Origin: a virus
DNA: 20,710 nt
Virus record (IMG/VR): IMGVR_UViG_3300025137_000383
Coordinates: 1-20,710 of that record
Direction: 5' to 3' (one strand)
The notes under the pieces are model-generated. The model ran no database searches, was not told the origin of the DNA, and worked only from the letters and a program-made list of their open reading frames with translations. Of this stretch, positions 6,222-12,962 are shown piece by piece (positions within the stretch are counted from its first letter, which is position 1; each line of letters begins with the position of its first letter). The position numbers were made by a program, and so were the translations under genes.

Positions 6222-6551
6222 CTACTTAAGGTAGCCCTTTCTCATCCAAGATTGTACTTGTATAGCATCAAGCCAGTCAGATACTTTTGGAATGTAACCA
6301 CAATCCTCAGTGATATGCCTTTCAGCTATCAATCGAACCGGGACTTTACGTCCATCACTATTGGTTATCGTAGTGCCGAACACTTGTTCGCACATAAAGC
6401 AACCCTCAGTGTGATGTCGCAAAGCCCTATGCTTTACAGTAGCTATGTGTTTCTTACTATCATCAAACCAATCATGAATGGCTTGGTAATCCTCTGGAAT
6501 CCCGCCCCATTTCTGGACTGATGACAGTGCATGATGATAACAGTTAGCCAT
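6222..6551 (-). CDS. DUF6915 family protein
   Basis: The 109 residues match what I know of DUF6915: MANCYHHALSSVQKWGGIPEDY, IHDWFDDSKKH, VKHRALRHHTEGCF, VFGTTITNSDGRKVPVRLIAERHITEDCG and IPKVSDWLDAI. Many conserved His residues suggest metal binding or a nuclease-like active site, but the family has no established function. A strong AAGGAGGT precedes the ATG at 6551, and the start overlaps the end of the DUF6878-like gene. Such proteins are common on plasmids and phages next to DUF2958 and DUF6878 members, as here. Confidence 0.8.
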   Translation of the reverse strand: MANCYHHALSSVQKWGGIPEDYQAIHDWFDDSKKHIATVKHRALRHHTEGCFMCEQVFGTTITNSDGRKVPVRLIAERHITEDCGYIPKVSDWLDAIQVQSWMRKGYLK

Positions 6552-7110
6552 TCTTTACCTCCTTAAATCCATGACATTTAGATTCACGATAGTAAGTTTC
6601 ACATTCAATGGTAAGCACACCATCTTTGTATACAACTTCACCATTACCACCCTCATTGTTGTACCAATCAATAGATTTGTAGTTCATATAGTCACCAATG
6701 AAGTCAGTAATATACTCAGACAACAACGTAGACCTATGTTCTTCTGACGTATGTGGTTTATAAAAGATGTACTTATGTCCCATCCTCATTGGATCACGAT
6801 AGTAATCTTGCAATGCTTCCATCTTATTCCTAAGTTTTATGTACTTTGGATCAGTCCAATCCATAGTTTGCGTATCACCTAGTCCAGCTTCTTTAGTTAT
6901 AACATCTCGGTCTGGTATCTCATCTTGTGTAACAAAATGTACACTTTCAAAGTCACCACTGTCACCACCACCATTGAAACTAAGAGCAAAGTATTTGACG
7001 TCATGCTGTTCCATAAACTTATGAAACTGTGGCAATGCATGTTCTTGAAATGATTTGTTTTGTTTACTCGTACGTTCTTCCCATGTCTCTTCTACTTTAG
7101 TTGTACTCAT
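6544..7110 (-). CDS. DUF6878-like protein
   Basis: The product from the chosen start at 7110 is 188 residues (MSTTKVEETWEERTSKQNKS). Family-like features are HDVKYFALSFNGGGDSGDFESV in the N-terminal third and WYNNEGGNGEVVYKDGVLTIECETYY near the end, which match the GDSG and W.N.GG.GE patterns of DUF6878. GAGGTAA lies just before the ATG at 7110; the longer frame to 7158 has no good site and would run toward the hairpin array. Function is unknown. The 211 bases between this start and the next gene upstream are non-coding and highly structured. Confidence 0.7.
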   Translation of the reverse strand: MSTTKVEETWEERTSKQNKSFQEHALPQFHKFMEQHDVKYFALSFNGGGDSGDFESVHFVTQDEIPDRDVITKEAGLGDTQTMDWTDPKYIKLRNKMEALQDYYRDPMRMGHKYIFYKPHTSEEHRSTLLSEYITDFIGDYMNYKSIDWYNNEGGNGEVVYKDGVLTIECETYYRESKCHGFKEVKNG

Positions 7111-7197
7111 ATTGTTTACCTCATATGTTGTTATAGTTATCTGATAGAGAGATAGCATGATCCCTAAGAATCAATAGCTGTTCCCCAAGTTTTAAGT

Positions 7198-7313
7198 CGC
7201 CACCAGGGTGGCGGGTAATCACAAGGACACATATGTCCTTGTGTAAAAGGTGTGGCTTACGCCACGCCAAAGTTTTTTCGAAGAAAAAATGAGAGGTCAC
7301 GAAGACCTCTCAT
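7198..7313. other. Array of five consecutive hairpins
   Basis: Five inverted repeats stand side by side: 7198-7213 (7-bp stem, 2-base loop), 7220-7243 (10-bp perfect stem, loop CATA), 7249-7268 (8-bp stem with one G-U pair on the plus strand, loop TTAC, read as GTAA on the minus strand), 7273-7289 (7-bp A/T stem, 3-base loop) and 7289-7313 (10-bp perfect stem, 5-base loop). They fill almost all of the space between the stop at 7322 and position 7198. On the minus strand the series follows the first leftward gene. Possible roles are terminator/attenuator, RNA processing or stability element, a small RNA, or a single-strand-forming origin. Confidence 0.8.
7273..7313 (-). terminator. Intrinsic terminator after the first leftward gene
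   Basis: On the minus strand a perfect 10-bp stem (ATGAGAGGTC / GACCTCTCAT, loop TTCGT) is followed at once by a run of six T. It begins nine bases after the stop codon of the gene at 7322. This is a textbook rho-independent terminator. Because the rest of the operon has no other equally good start region upstream of 7110, it is likely to be leaky or controlled. Confidence 0.75.
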
Positions 7314-7321
7314 CCTGATAA

Positions 7322-7723
7322 TTACTTGTAGTAAGAATCAATTACTTCTTCTAGGTGAGCAGTGATTTCAAAGAAGCCTGACTCTTCAAGCTTTGGCTCT
7401 TGTTCTATGGCTTTAGCTTGTAGGTTTGTTAGTTTCTTTGGTCTTGCCTTATATCTAGATGTACCAGAAGCGTTAGCTTCATCTATTGCTGATTGATTAG
7501 CTTTGCCAAACTTGACAAGTGAACCCAATACTCTGGTAAACATACCTTGTGCCAATCTGTCAGAGGCAAAATCAAATGCATCTTCTTCTGGATTGTACGT
7601 TGGACAGATAGCACTGTATCCTGATACAACCATGATTTCAGATAACGCTTTGACCAACCTATCTTCACGATTGGCAATAGTTACTGGGTTAGTTTCGCCT
7701 GTATTAGACTTAGTATTTTTCAT
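7322..7723 (-). CDS. First gene of the leftward operon, hypothetical
   Basis: The 133 residues start MKNTKSNTGETNPVTIANREDRLVKALSEIMVVSGYSA and contain a basic middle (TSRYKARPKKLTNLQAKAIEQEPKL) and an acidic end. No family is recognised; length, charge pattern and soluble character would allow a regulator or a nucleic-acid binding protein. GGAG lies seven bases before the ATG at 7723. It is the promoter-proximal leftward gene and is followed by a terminator, so it is probably the most strongly expressed early product. A -10-like TATAAC lies upstream near 7753-7758 (complement). Confidence 0.75.
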   Translation of the reverse strand: MKNTKSNTGETNPVTIANREDRLVKALSEIMVVSGYSAICPTYNPEEDAFDFASDRLAQGMFTRVLGSLVKFGKANQSAIDEANASGTSRYKARPKKLTNLQAKAIEQEPKLEESGFFEITAHLEEVIDSYYK

Positions 7724-7763
7724 AGTTTACTCCTATGTGTTGTTAATTATTGTTATACAAATA

Positions 7764-7811
7764 ATATATATTCTTTGTACGCAGTGGGGTTATCACAAAT
7801 GGCTTGTGCTA
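7764..7811 (-). promoter_or_regulatory. Leftward promoter/operator, mirror copy
   Basis: A near-perfect dyad lies at 7791-7811: arms TATCACAA and TTGTGCTA around the core ATGGC. On the minus strand TTGTGATA is followed after exactly 12 bases by ACAAAGAATATATAT (complement of 7764-7778), which runs into the leader of the first leftward gene. The same elements with the same 12-base gap occur in the opposite direction at 7887-7921. The spacing does not suit a standard -35/-10 pair, so TTGTGATA is more likely a regulator site or part of a phage-specific promoter. Confidence 0.6.
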
Positions 7812-7873
7812 TCAACCACACCCAGACACGGACGAAGAATGAGGACAATGTCTGAGTGGCTTGCGGATGGTTG

Positions 7874-7921
7874 TAGTACAAATGGCTTGTGATAGGGTAC
7901 CCACGCACAAAGAATATATAT
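7874..7921 (+). promoter_or_regulatory. Rightward promoter/operator, mirror copy
   Basis: The dyad at 7874-7894 has arms TAGTACAA and TTGTGATA around ATGGC. Twelve bases after TTGTGATA comes ACAAAGAATATATAT (7907-7921). This is the mirror of the leftward copy about the centre near 7842. TGGTTG stands just upstream of both dyads (complement near 7812 on the left, 7868-7873 on the right), which lengthens the shared unit. It would drive the small terminase gene and the rightward genes. Confidence 0.6.
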
Positions 7922-7979
7922 ACCTACTGGAACCAGAGGCTCGAAGAGACTCACCTACCTATCGGTTTTGGGGTGAAGA

Positions 7980-7993
7980 CCTTTTACAAAAGG
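7980..7993 (+). promoter_or_regulatory. Hairpin covering the ribosome-binding site of the small terminase gene
   Basis: CCTTTT, two bases, AAAAGG form a small inverted repeat; the right arm runs into AAAAGGG, the ribosome-binding site of the ATG at 8001. The stem would have five pairs with a four-base loop in RNA. It could dampen translation, but it is short and may be chance. Confidence 0.35.
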
Positions 7994-8000
7994 GATTCTT

Positions 8001-8375
8001 ATGTGTTATAAACATTATATGGCAATAACCAACAAAGCTAAGTTATTAGTAGATACTATCGTAGCTAGAGGATGTACGATAACAGAAGCTAGTAAGGTCG
8101 CAGGATATAAGGGTAACAGTAGTAGAGTGTCTGCCTCTAGGATGCTACATAAACCTGAGGTACAAGCCTATATGATGCAACAAGTACAGGCTAAGATAGC
8201 AATGGGTAGTACTCGTGCCATTAACACTATTGTTTCTTTGAGTGATGGTGCTAACTCAGAGTACGTACGTCTTGAAGCTAGCAAAGATATCTTAGATAGG
8301 GCAGGATTCAAAGCTCCAGATAAACATCAACACCTAGTGGATGGTGACTTCACTGTGAACATAGACATCAGCTAG
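8001..8375 (+). CDS. terS: Terminase small subunit
   Basis: The 124-residue protein has the usual small-terminase build: an N-terminal helix-turn-helix (LLVDTIVARGCTITEASKVAGYKGNSSRVSASRMLHKPEVQAYM), then helices for oligomerisation (VQAKIAMGSTRAINTIVSL, EYVRLEASKDILDRAGFKAPDK) and a short acidic end. It recognises the packaging site on phage DNA and controls the large subunit. The start at 8001 is chosen for the AAAAGGG site six bases upstream; an ATG at 8022 has no site. It is separated from the large subunit by about 3 kb of unknown genes, which is unusual but known in podoviruses. Strong small-terminase features support the call; exact subfamily not assigned. Confidence 0.82.
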   Translation: MCYKHYMAITNKAKLLVDTIVARGCTITEASKVAGYKGNSSRVSASRMLHKPEVQAYMMQQVQAKIAMGSTRAINTIVSLSDGANSEYVRLEASKDILDRAGFKAPDKHQHLVDGDFTVNIDIS

Positions 8376-8602
8376 TCTGATTAATAGTCCACGCAGTCGC
8401 GTGGTAATAATCTCTGACAGATTCTCTGTCAGGTACTATCTCGGGGGGTACGGGGGGTTGAAAACCCACCGGTCATATATATACAACCTACCTTACGAAC
8501 AATATTCCCTCAAAAAGTACTTCACATCCATTGACACCTCGTGATATAAAAGAGAGAAAGAAACCATGCGAGTTTTTTAATTTTTAAATATAGAGGTATA
8601 TT
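8376..8602 (+). other. Structured intergenic region before the late operon
   Basis: This stretch holds no credible gene. It contains a 6-bp hairpin at 8389-8404 (CCACGC / GCGTGG), an 8-bp perfect hairpin at 8414-8432 (CTGACAGA / TCTGTCAG), two runs of six G at 8443-8448 and 8452-8457, and a small hairpin at 8455-8467 (GGGTT / AACCC). The first two could end the short terminase transcript, although no U-run follows. ATATATATAC at about 8475-8484 resembles the mirror promoter region at 7914-7923. Confidence 0.65.
8521..8550 (+). promoter_or_regulatory. Putative sigma70-type promoter of the late operon
   Basis: TTCACA (8521-8526) and TATAAA (8545-8550) are each one base from consensus and are separated by 18 bases. 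Transcription would start near 8557 in AGAGAGAAAG and lead into the gene at 8603, which has AGAGG upstream of its ATG. A TTGACA at 8531 is not correctly spaced to any -10 box. Confidence 0.5.
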
Positions 8603-9028
8603 ATGCCAAAGGGACAAGGATACGGTTCATTACCAACAGGTAGCTCATCAGCTAGAAATAAACTGATTGCATCCTACAAAAAGAAAACACCTAAGAAGAA
8701 ACCAGGTGGTATGAGTAAAGAAACTGCTAGGACTACCAAGTTTGAAGACACAACTGCTCCATTTCAATCAGTACGTACAGGACAAACTAAGGTCAAACGA
8801 TCAATGCTGACACAAGATATGATTGATTCTGGAAACTTTATTGAAGACAGAACGCTTACAGACTACGATAGAGCCATGCTTAAGACATACCAGAAGTATG
8901 GTATCAGACCTACCACAGGTAAGTTTGCTAGTAACTCATCAGAAACCTTTAAAGAATCTGAGGGCGTTGGATCATCAAGAGCAAGACAAAAGCTTATCAA
9001 TATGCTTTATCCTAGAGGTAGAGGATAA
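8603..9028 (+). CDS. Basic protein with a duplicated GSS-x-AR-x-KLI motif
   Basis: The 141 residues are basic and low in hydrophobic content, with a KKKTPKKKPGG segment at 26-36 and a central mixed helix (LTDYDRAMLKTYQKYGIRPTTGKF). Residues 13-22 (GSSSARNKLI) and 123-132 (GSSRARQKLI) are eight of ten identical, so the same short motif stands at both ends. It may bind a common partner twice, for example DNA or a capsid subunit. GAGG lies eight bases before the ATG at 8603. The stop overlaps the next ATG (TAATG). No family is recognised; position before large terminase suggests a packaging or virion component. Confidence 0.7.
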   Translation: MPKGQGYGSLPTGSSSARNKLIASYKKKTPKKKPGGMSKETARTTKFEDTTAPFQSVRTGQTKVKRSMLTQDMIDSGNFIEDRTLTDYDRAMLKTYQKYGIRPTTGKFASNSSETFKESEGVGSSRARQKLINMLYPRGRG

Positions 9029-9783
9029 TGGTAGCTAAGGTTGTTATTGAGAATTTAATAAAAGCAGCGCCATACGTTGGTAGGGCATTTCCCTCAACTA
9101 AAAAATTTTACCATCAACACATTCATGGCGGACCAACTAGTCTGTTTACTTATGGTAATAAAGCATTAAAAAGAACTGGCGCTACAATAAATGAGATGTT
9201 TTCCAAAGGCAGGGTATCTAGTATCAATCCTGTCAATCTAGTTAACAAAGAAATAAAAAAAGCCACACTAACAAAAACAGGTAAACATAAGGTTGTCAAA
9301 GGCAAAAAACAATATAACACCGTTAGCGTTGCTGATAGATCCAAATCTAAACAAAACCAACTAAAAGATAATTTAACTGATAAAGTAATGGCTAAGAAAA
9401 CGCTTTATGGCACAACTGCGATTGGCGTTTCTAGTATGATATTTGGACGTAGCAATTCTAGTGAAGCACAAACAATGGCACAGACTACCCTCAATCAAGA
9501 CAATGTTAAGAACAATGTAGCGAATACACCAGTAGTTAGTGAAATGCCAGATGCTAAACCTCAATCAGTTATTGTTGAGAAGAATGTAGCTACAGATAAC
9601 AAAAACATTATTAGTGGCTCTGGAAGCTTTGTTTTGGATACTTCTGATAAACAGACTATCAAACCATACTACACAGGTATAGATCCTCGTAATCAAGCAT
9701 ATAACAAGCTTCAACGAGAAGTCACACGTCCACAAGATGTACGTATGATTGGACGTAAGAGGAATCTATTAAGAAATGTCTAA
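9028..9783 (+). CDS. Hypothetical basic protein, virion candidate
   Basis: The 251-residue protein opens MVAKVVIENLIKAAPYVGRAFPSTKKF, an amphipathic helix with alternating hydrophobic residues, then becomes strongly basic (HKVVKGKKQYN, DRSKSKQNQLKDNLTDKVMAKK). A Gly/Ser-flanked hydrophobic patch (LYGTTAIGVSSMIFG) occurs near residues 130-145. The C-terminal half is polar and ends in RDVRMIGRKRNLL-like basic residues (PQDVRMIGRKRNLLRNV). I recognise no family. Its start overlaps the stop of the upstream gene, and the small gene at 9776 starts inside its end. The helix-plus-basic form resembles proteins injected with DNA, but that is only an idea. Confidence 0.7.
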   Translation: MVAKVVIENLIKAAPYVGRAFPSTKKFYHQHIHGGPTSLFTYGNKALKRTGATINEMFSKGRVSSINPVNLVNKEIKKATLTKTGKHKVVKGKKQYNTVSVADRSKSKQNQLKDNLTDKVMAKKTLYGTTAIGVSSMIFGRSNSSEAQTMAQTTLNQDNVKNNVANTPVVSEMPDAKPQSVIVEKNVATDNKNIISGSGSFVLDTSDKQTIKPYYTGIDPRNQAYNKLQREVTRPQDVRMIGRKRNLLRNV

Positions 9784-9955
9784 CATAAACAAAATGGAAA
9801 AGAGAGCCAAACAGATTGTAGCTAATGAAAAGAAAGCTCAAAGAGAATACAGAAACACTAGAGTCAAAGACTATATTGAACACAAGATGCTTAAAGGACA
9901 CACAAGAGAAGAAGCCAGTGAAATGGCTAAACAATTGATAGATCAACAATGGTAG
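9776..9955 (+). CDS. Small basic helical protein (59 residues)
   Basis: This short frame starts with ATG at 9776 (alternative ATG at 9794) and reads MSNINKMEKRAKQIVANEK, then KAQREYRNTRVKDYIEHKML and KGHTREEASEMAKQLIDQQW. It overlaps the upstream gene by eight bases and the next by seven, and so fills exactly the gap between two real genes, which is the main support. The composition is charged and helical, with GHTREEASEMAKQLI resembling a small helix-turn-helix or UBA-like segment. Ribosome-binding site GAGGA lies about 13 bases upstream. No family is recognised. Confidence 0.65.
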   Translation: MSNINKMEKRAKQIVANEKKAQREYRNTRVKDYIEHKMLKGHTREEASEMAKQLIDQQW

Positions 9956-11268
9956 CACCTTTAATACCACTAGCTATACAAGCTGGTAGAGTTATATTAC
10001 CTAAAGCCCTCAAATATGCTGGCAAAGCTTATAACGCTTATTACTATGGTAGTGCAGTTAAATCTGCTGTTGAGGGAGATTATCAACCATTAACTGATGT
10101 AGCTCAATTTGGTTTATTAAAAAAAGGTCCCAAGCTATTAAAGTCTAGAGACACTATCATTACTGATGGTGGTATCCTCAACAAAAAAGCACCATCATTC
10201 AAACCTGTAAGCTATCCAAAAAAGACAGGTATAGAAAAAATCAAAGATACTGACGTTGCTCACGATAGACAAGGTAGTAGCAAGATTGGTCCATCTACAG
10301 TAAAGAAACCTGCTAACGAAGAAAGATTTAAGTATTCTACTGCTGGTCGTGGTAAAGGTGGTAAAGGTGTTACATTTCAAGATAAAGACGTAGATGGCAA
10401 AACATTTACTATCCACTATGACAAAGAGGGTAAACTAGCTAGTTATATTAAACCTACTGCGCCCGGCTCTAAGCTAGGTAATATTAAACTATCTGGCGGA
10501 ATGTTACCTAATTACAAATCTCAGTATGATGCATTGACAAATAAAGTAACAATGAAACCTGAGATGGCTACAGGCTCACAAGCTGTAAAGAAAACAACTG
10601 CTGACCTCACCACAGAAATATCACAAGTCAAAAAGAAAGTAGCTAGTAGAATCATGGAAATGAAAGTAAAAGGAGATCCACTTACAGAAGTAGCTTATGG
10701 TGCAGGTGATAAAGCAGGTAAGATAATTGCTACTGAATACAAAAGACAATTGCCAAATATTAAAGTTATGTCAATAATGCCACAATTTGTAACCAAAAAA
10801 GGCAAGCCAACATGGTCATCACAAGTAACAGGCTATAATCAATTCGGCAATATAAAAGATTTAAAAAATAGTCCAGCTGTTATAAAGGCTGCGACCAATA
10901 GGCAGATGATAAGTAAAGCTAAACAAGACATTATAAAAAACCCAGATGCACAACAAACAATAGTTAGATTTGAATCAGGACAAAAGAGTAATAAAAACTT
11001 TTTAACTTCTACGGCTATGAGTAAATCAGATGTTAACTATATAAATGCAAACAATAAGATTGGTAGACCAATAGTTATGCAGGGTGTAGTGATTAGTGGA
11101 TACAGAGGAATACCACCTGTTAATATTAATGTAAGAAAAGATACTATTCAATCTGCAATTAAAGGTGGTAAGTTAACTGATCCAAAAGACATATCAATAT
11201 TCAACAAAGAAATAAGAGGTCCCAACAAGGGAGCTAGAGATATCTTCAAAAAACCACCAAAAAAATAA
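9949..11268 (+). CDS. Large hypothetical protein, virion or injected-protein candidate
   Basis: The 439-residue product starts with MVAPLIPLAIQAGRVILPKALKYAGKAYNAYYYGSAVKSAV-type amphipathic helices (residues 1-60), followed by a Lys-rich region with many Gly (FKYSTAGRGKGGKGVTFQD, about 123-141). A globular middle at 150-420 includes TATEYKRQLPNIKVMSIMPQF-like strands and VMQGVVISGYRGIPPVNINVRKDTI. It has no recognised nuclease, protease or lysozyme motif. The start overlaps the preceding small gene, and the stop overlaps the next ATG (TAATG). The N-terminal helix together with position before terminase suggests a structural or DNA-ejection protein; this remains unproven. Confidence 0.7.
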   Translation: MVAPLIPLAIQAGRVILPKALKYAGKAYNAYYYGSAVKSAVEGDYQPLTDVAQFGLLKKGPKLLKSRDTIITDGGILNKKAPSFKPVSYPKKTGIEKIKDTDVAHDRQGSSKIGPSTVKKPANEERFKYSTAGRGKGGKGVTFQDKDVDGKTFTIHYDKEGKLASYIKPTAPGSKLGNIKLSGGMLPNYKSQYDALTNKVTMKPEMATGSQAVKKTTADLTTEISQVKKKVASRIMEMKVKGDPLTEVAYGAGDKAGKIIATEYKRQLPNIKVMSIMPQFVTKKGKPTWSSQVTGYNQFGNIKDLKNSPAVIKAATNRQMISKAKQDIIKNPDAQQTIVRFESGQKSNKNFLTSTAMSKSDVNYINANNKIGRPIVMQGVVISGYRGIPPVNINVRKDTIQSAIKGGKLTDPKDISIFNKEIRGPNKGARDIFKKPPKK

Positions 11269-11474
11269 TGGCACACACAATAGAAGCATTAAGAAAATAC
11301 AACACACCAGCTATGAAGAAACTTGTTATAGCAGTTAAGATGAGCCATATGAAAGGATTGCCTAAAGAAGCAATGACTGATAGAGAAGCAGAAAGAGTAT
11401 TAGAAACCTTAACCCCATTGACATTAGAGAAGTTATATAAACTAGCAGTGGAACATGACCTCGTTAACCTATAA
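11268..11474 (+). CDS. Small helical protein preceding large terminase
   Basis: The 68 residues (MAHTIEALRKYNTPAMKKLV ... AERVLETLTPLTLEKLYKLAVEHDLVNL) are predicted to be all helical and basic in the first half, acidic in the second. The start overlaps the upstream stop by one base and the end overlaps the terminase start by 20 bases, so it is translated in series with them. No family is recognised. A helper or regulator of packaging would be consistent with the position, but this is inference only. Confidence 0.7.
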   Translation: MAHTIEALRKYNTPAMKKLVIAVKMSHMKGLPKEAMTDREAERVLETLTPLTLEKLYKLAVEHDLVNL

Positions 11475-12960
11475 GCCAGACGGCAATGTAATCAAACAAT
11501 TCATGAAAGATGATTCTTTCTTTCGTGGTCTACGTGGACCAGTAGGTAGTGGTAAATCAGTATCTTGCTGTATAGAAATTATACGCAGAGCATTGACACA
11601 AAAGGTTGGAATAGATGGTAAACGCAAATCTAGATGGGCTGTAATAAGAAATACTAATCCACAACTAAGAACTACAACTATTAAAACATGGCTAGATTGG
11701 ATGCCAGAAGAACAATGGGGAAACTTCAAATGGTCTGTACCCTATACGCATCACATAAAAAAAGGTGAGATAGATTGCGAAGTTATCTTTCTAGCACTAG
11801 ATAGACCAGAAGATGTAAAGAAACTACTATCATTGGAGCTTACAGGAGTATGGATTAATGAAGCGAGAGAGATACCAAAGTCAATTGTTGATGCATGTAC
11901 TATGCGTGTTGGACGTTATCCTAGTATGCGTGATGGTGGTCCAAGTTGGTATGGTGTCATAGCAGATACTAACCCACCAGATACAGATCATTGGTGGGCA
12001 ATCCTTGCTGGTGAAACTGTACTACCAGATTACATAACTAAGCAAGAAGCTAAGATGTTGGTTAAGCCTGATACGTGGAGATTCTTTAATCAACCACCAG
12101 CTATGCTCGAAGTTATGGATAAACAAGGACACTTAGATACATATGAAGATAACAAAGATAAAGAAAATGGTAAGAATCTTACTAGAAACTACTATGATTC
12201 TATCATTAGAGGTAAGACTAAATCATGGATTGATGTCTATGTACTCAACAAACTAGGTCAAATAGAAGATGGAAAGCCTGTATATGAGATGTTTAGACGT
12301 GATGTGCATGTCGCTAAGTCTGATGTAGCTATCATGAAAGACACAACAATCTACATGGGCATAGATTTTGGGCTTACACCAGCATGTGTATTTGGTCAGA
12401 GAGTACGTGGCAGATGGCTTATCATTGACGAACTAGTAGCTGAAGACATGGGTATACTTAGGTTCTCTGATTTAATGAAACAGAAGATGGCTGAGTATTT
12501 GCCTAGAAACTTTACAATATTTGGCGATCCAGCTGGTGACCACAGGGCGCAGACAGATGAATCTACTCCATTCCAGATACTTAGAGGTCGTGGCATTAGT
12601 GCAAGACCAACACATTCTAATGATGTTGCATTAAGATTAGAGAGTGTCAATGCTACTTTATCAAGAATGATAGATGGTGATAGCGGAATGTTGATAGATC
12701 CTAAATGTGTTAACATAATTAAAGGATTTGATGGAGGATATCATTACAGAAGAATGCAAGTTTCAGGGGAAAGATACGATGATAAACCCAATAAGAACAG
12801 ATTTTCGCATATACATGACGCGCTTCAGTATATGTTATTGGGCGCAGGGGAGGGAAGATCATTGACCGTAGGTACAAAAAGTGCTAAACCTGTAGTTGCG
12901 AAAAAGAATTTTAACGTTTTTGATTTGAAACCCAGAAACGTTTACGATAGGAGAAGATAA
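11455..12960 (+). CDS. terL: Terminase large subunit
   Basis: The 501-residue protein carries both terminase domains. ATPase: Walker A GPVGSGKS at 28-35, hydrophobic strand and Walker B ending in acidic residues at GVWINEARE (131-139), and the coupling motif IADTNPP (169-175). Nuclease (RNase H fold): first Asp in GIDFGLT (D304), second in GDPAGDH (D358), third in HIHDALQY (D455). These drive ATP-dependent DNA packaging into the procapsid and headful or site-specific cutting. The start ATG at 11455 overlaps the small upstream gene. The portal follows after one small gene. The call is firm. Confidence 0.96.
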   Translation: MTSLTYKPDGNVIKQFMKDDSFFRGLRGPVGSGKSVSCCIEIIRRALTQKVGIDGKRKSRWAVIRNTNPQLRTTTIKTWLDWMPEEQWGNFKWSVPYTHHIKKGEIDCEVIFLALDRPEDVKKLLSLELTGVWINEAREIPKSIVDACTMRVGRYPSMRDGGPSWYGVIADTNPPDTDHWWAILAGETVLPDYITKQEAKMLVKPDTWRFFNQPPAMLEVMDKQGHLDTYEDNKDKENGKNLTRNYYDSIIRGKTKSWIDVYVLNKLGQIEDGKPVYEMFRRDVHVAKSDVAIMKDTTIYMGIDFGLTPACVFGQRVRGRWLIIDELVAEDMGILRFSDLMKQKMAEYLPRNFTIFGDPAGDHRAQTDESTPFQILRGRGISARPTHSNDVALRLESVNATLSRMIDGDSGMLIDPKCVNIIKGFDGGYHYRRMQVSGERYDDKPNKNRFSHIHDALQYMLLGAGEGRSLTVGTKSAKPVVAKKNFNVFDLKPRNVYDRRR

Positions 12961-12962
12961 AT

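Noticed and set aside
7764-7921. CRISPR-like repeats
   Set aside because: Only two copies, in mirror orientation, with unequal flanks; no regular spacers.
7922-7980. tRNA-like folding (GAGGCTC GAA GAGACTC and neighbouring sequence)
   Set aside because: No acceptor stem, no T-loop GTTCGA pattern and no cloverleaf can be built.
8531-8536. Perfect TTGACA
   Set aside because: No -10 box at 16-18 bases downstream; the TATAAA that follows is only eight bases away and pairs better with TTCACA at 8521.
8538-8560. T7-type RNA polymerase promoter resembling CTCACTATAGGGAGA
   Set aside because: CTCGTGATATAAAAGAGAGA is only loosely similar and no repeated copies are found before other late genes.
12396-12716. 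106-codon antisense frame inside the large terminase
   Set aside because: Shadow of a firmly assigned gene, with no start signal.
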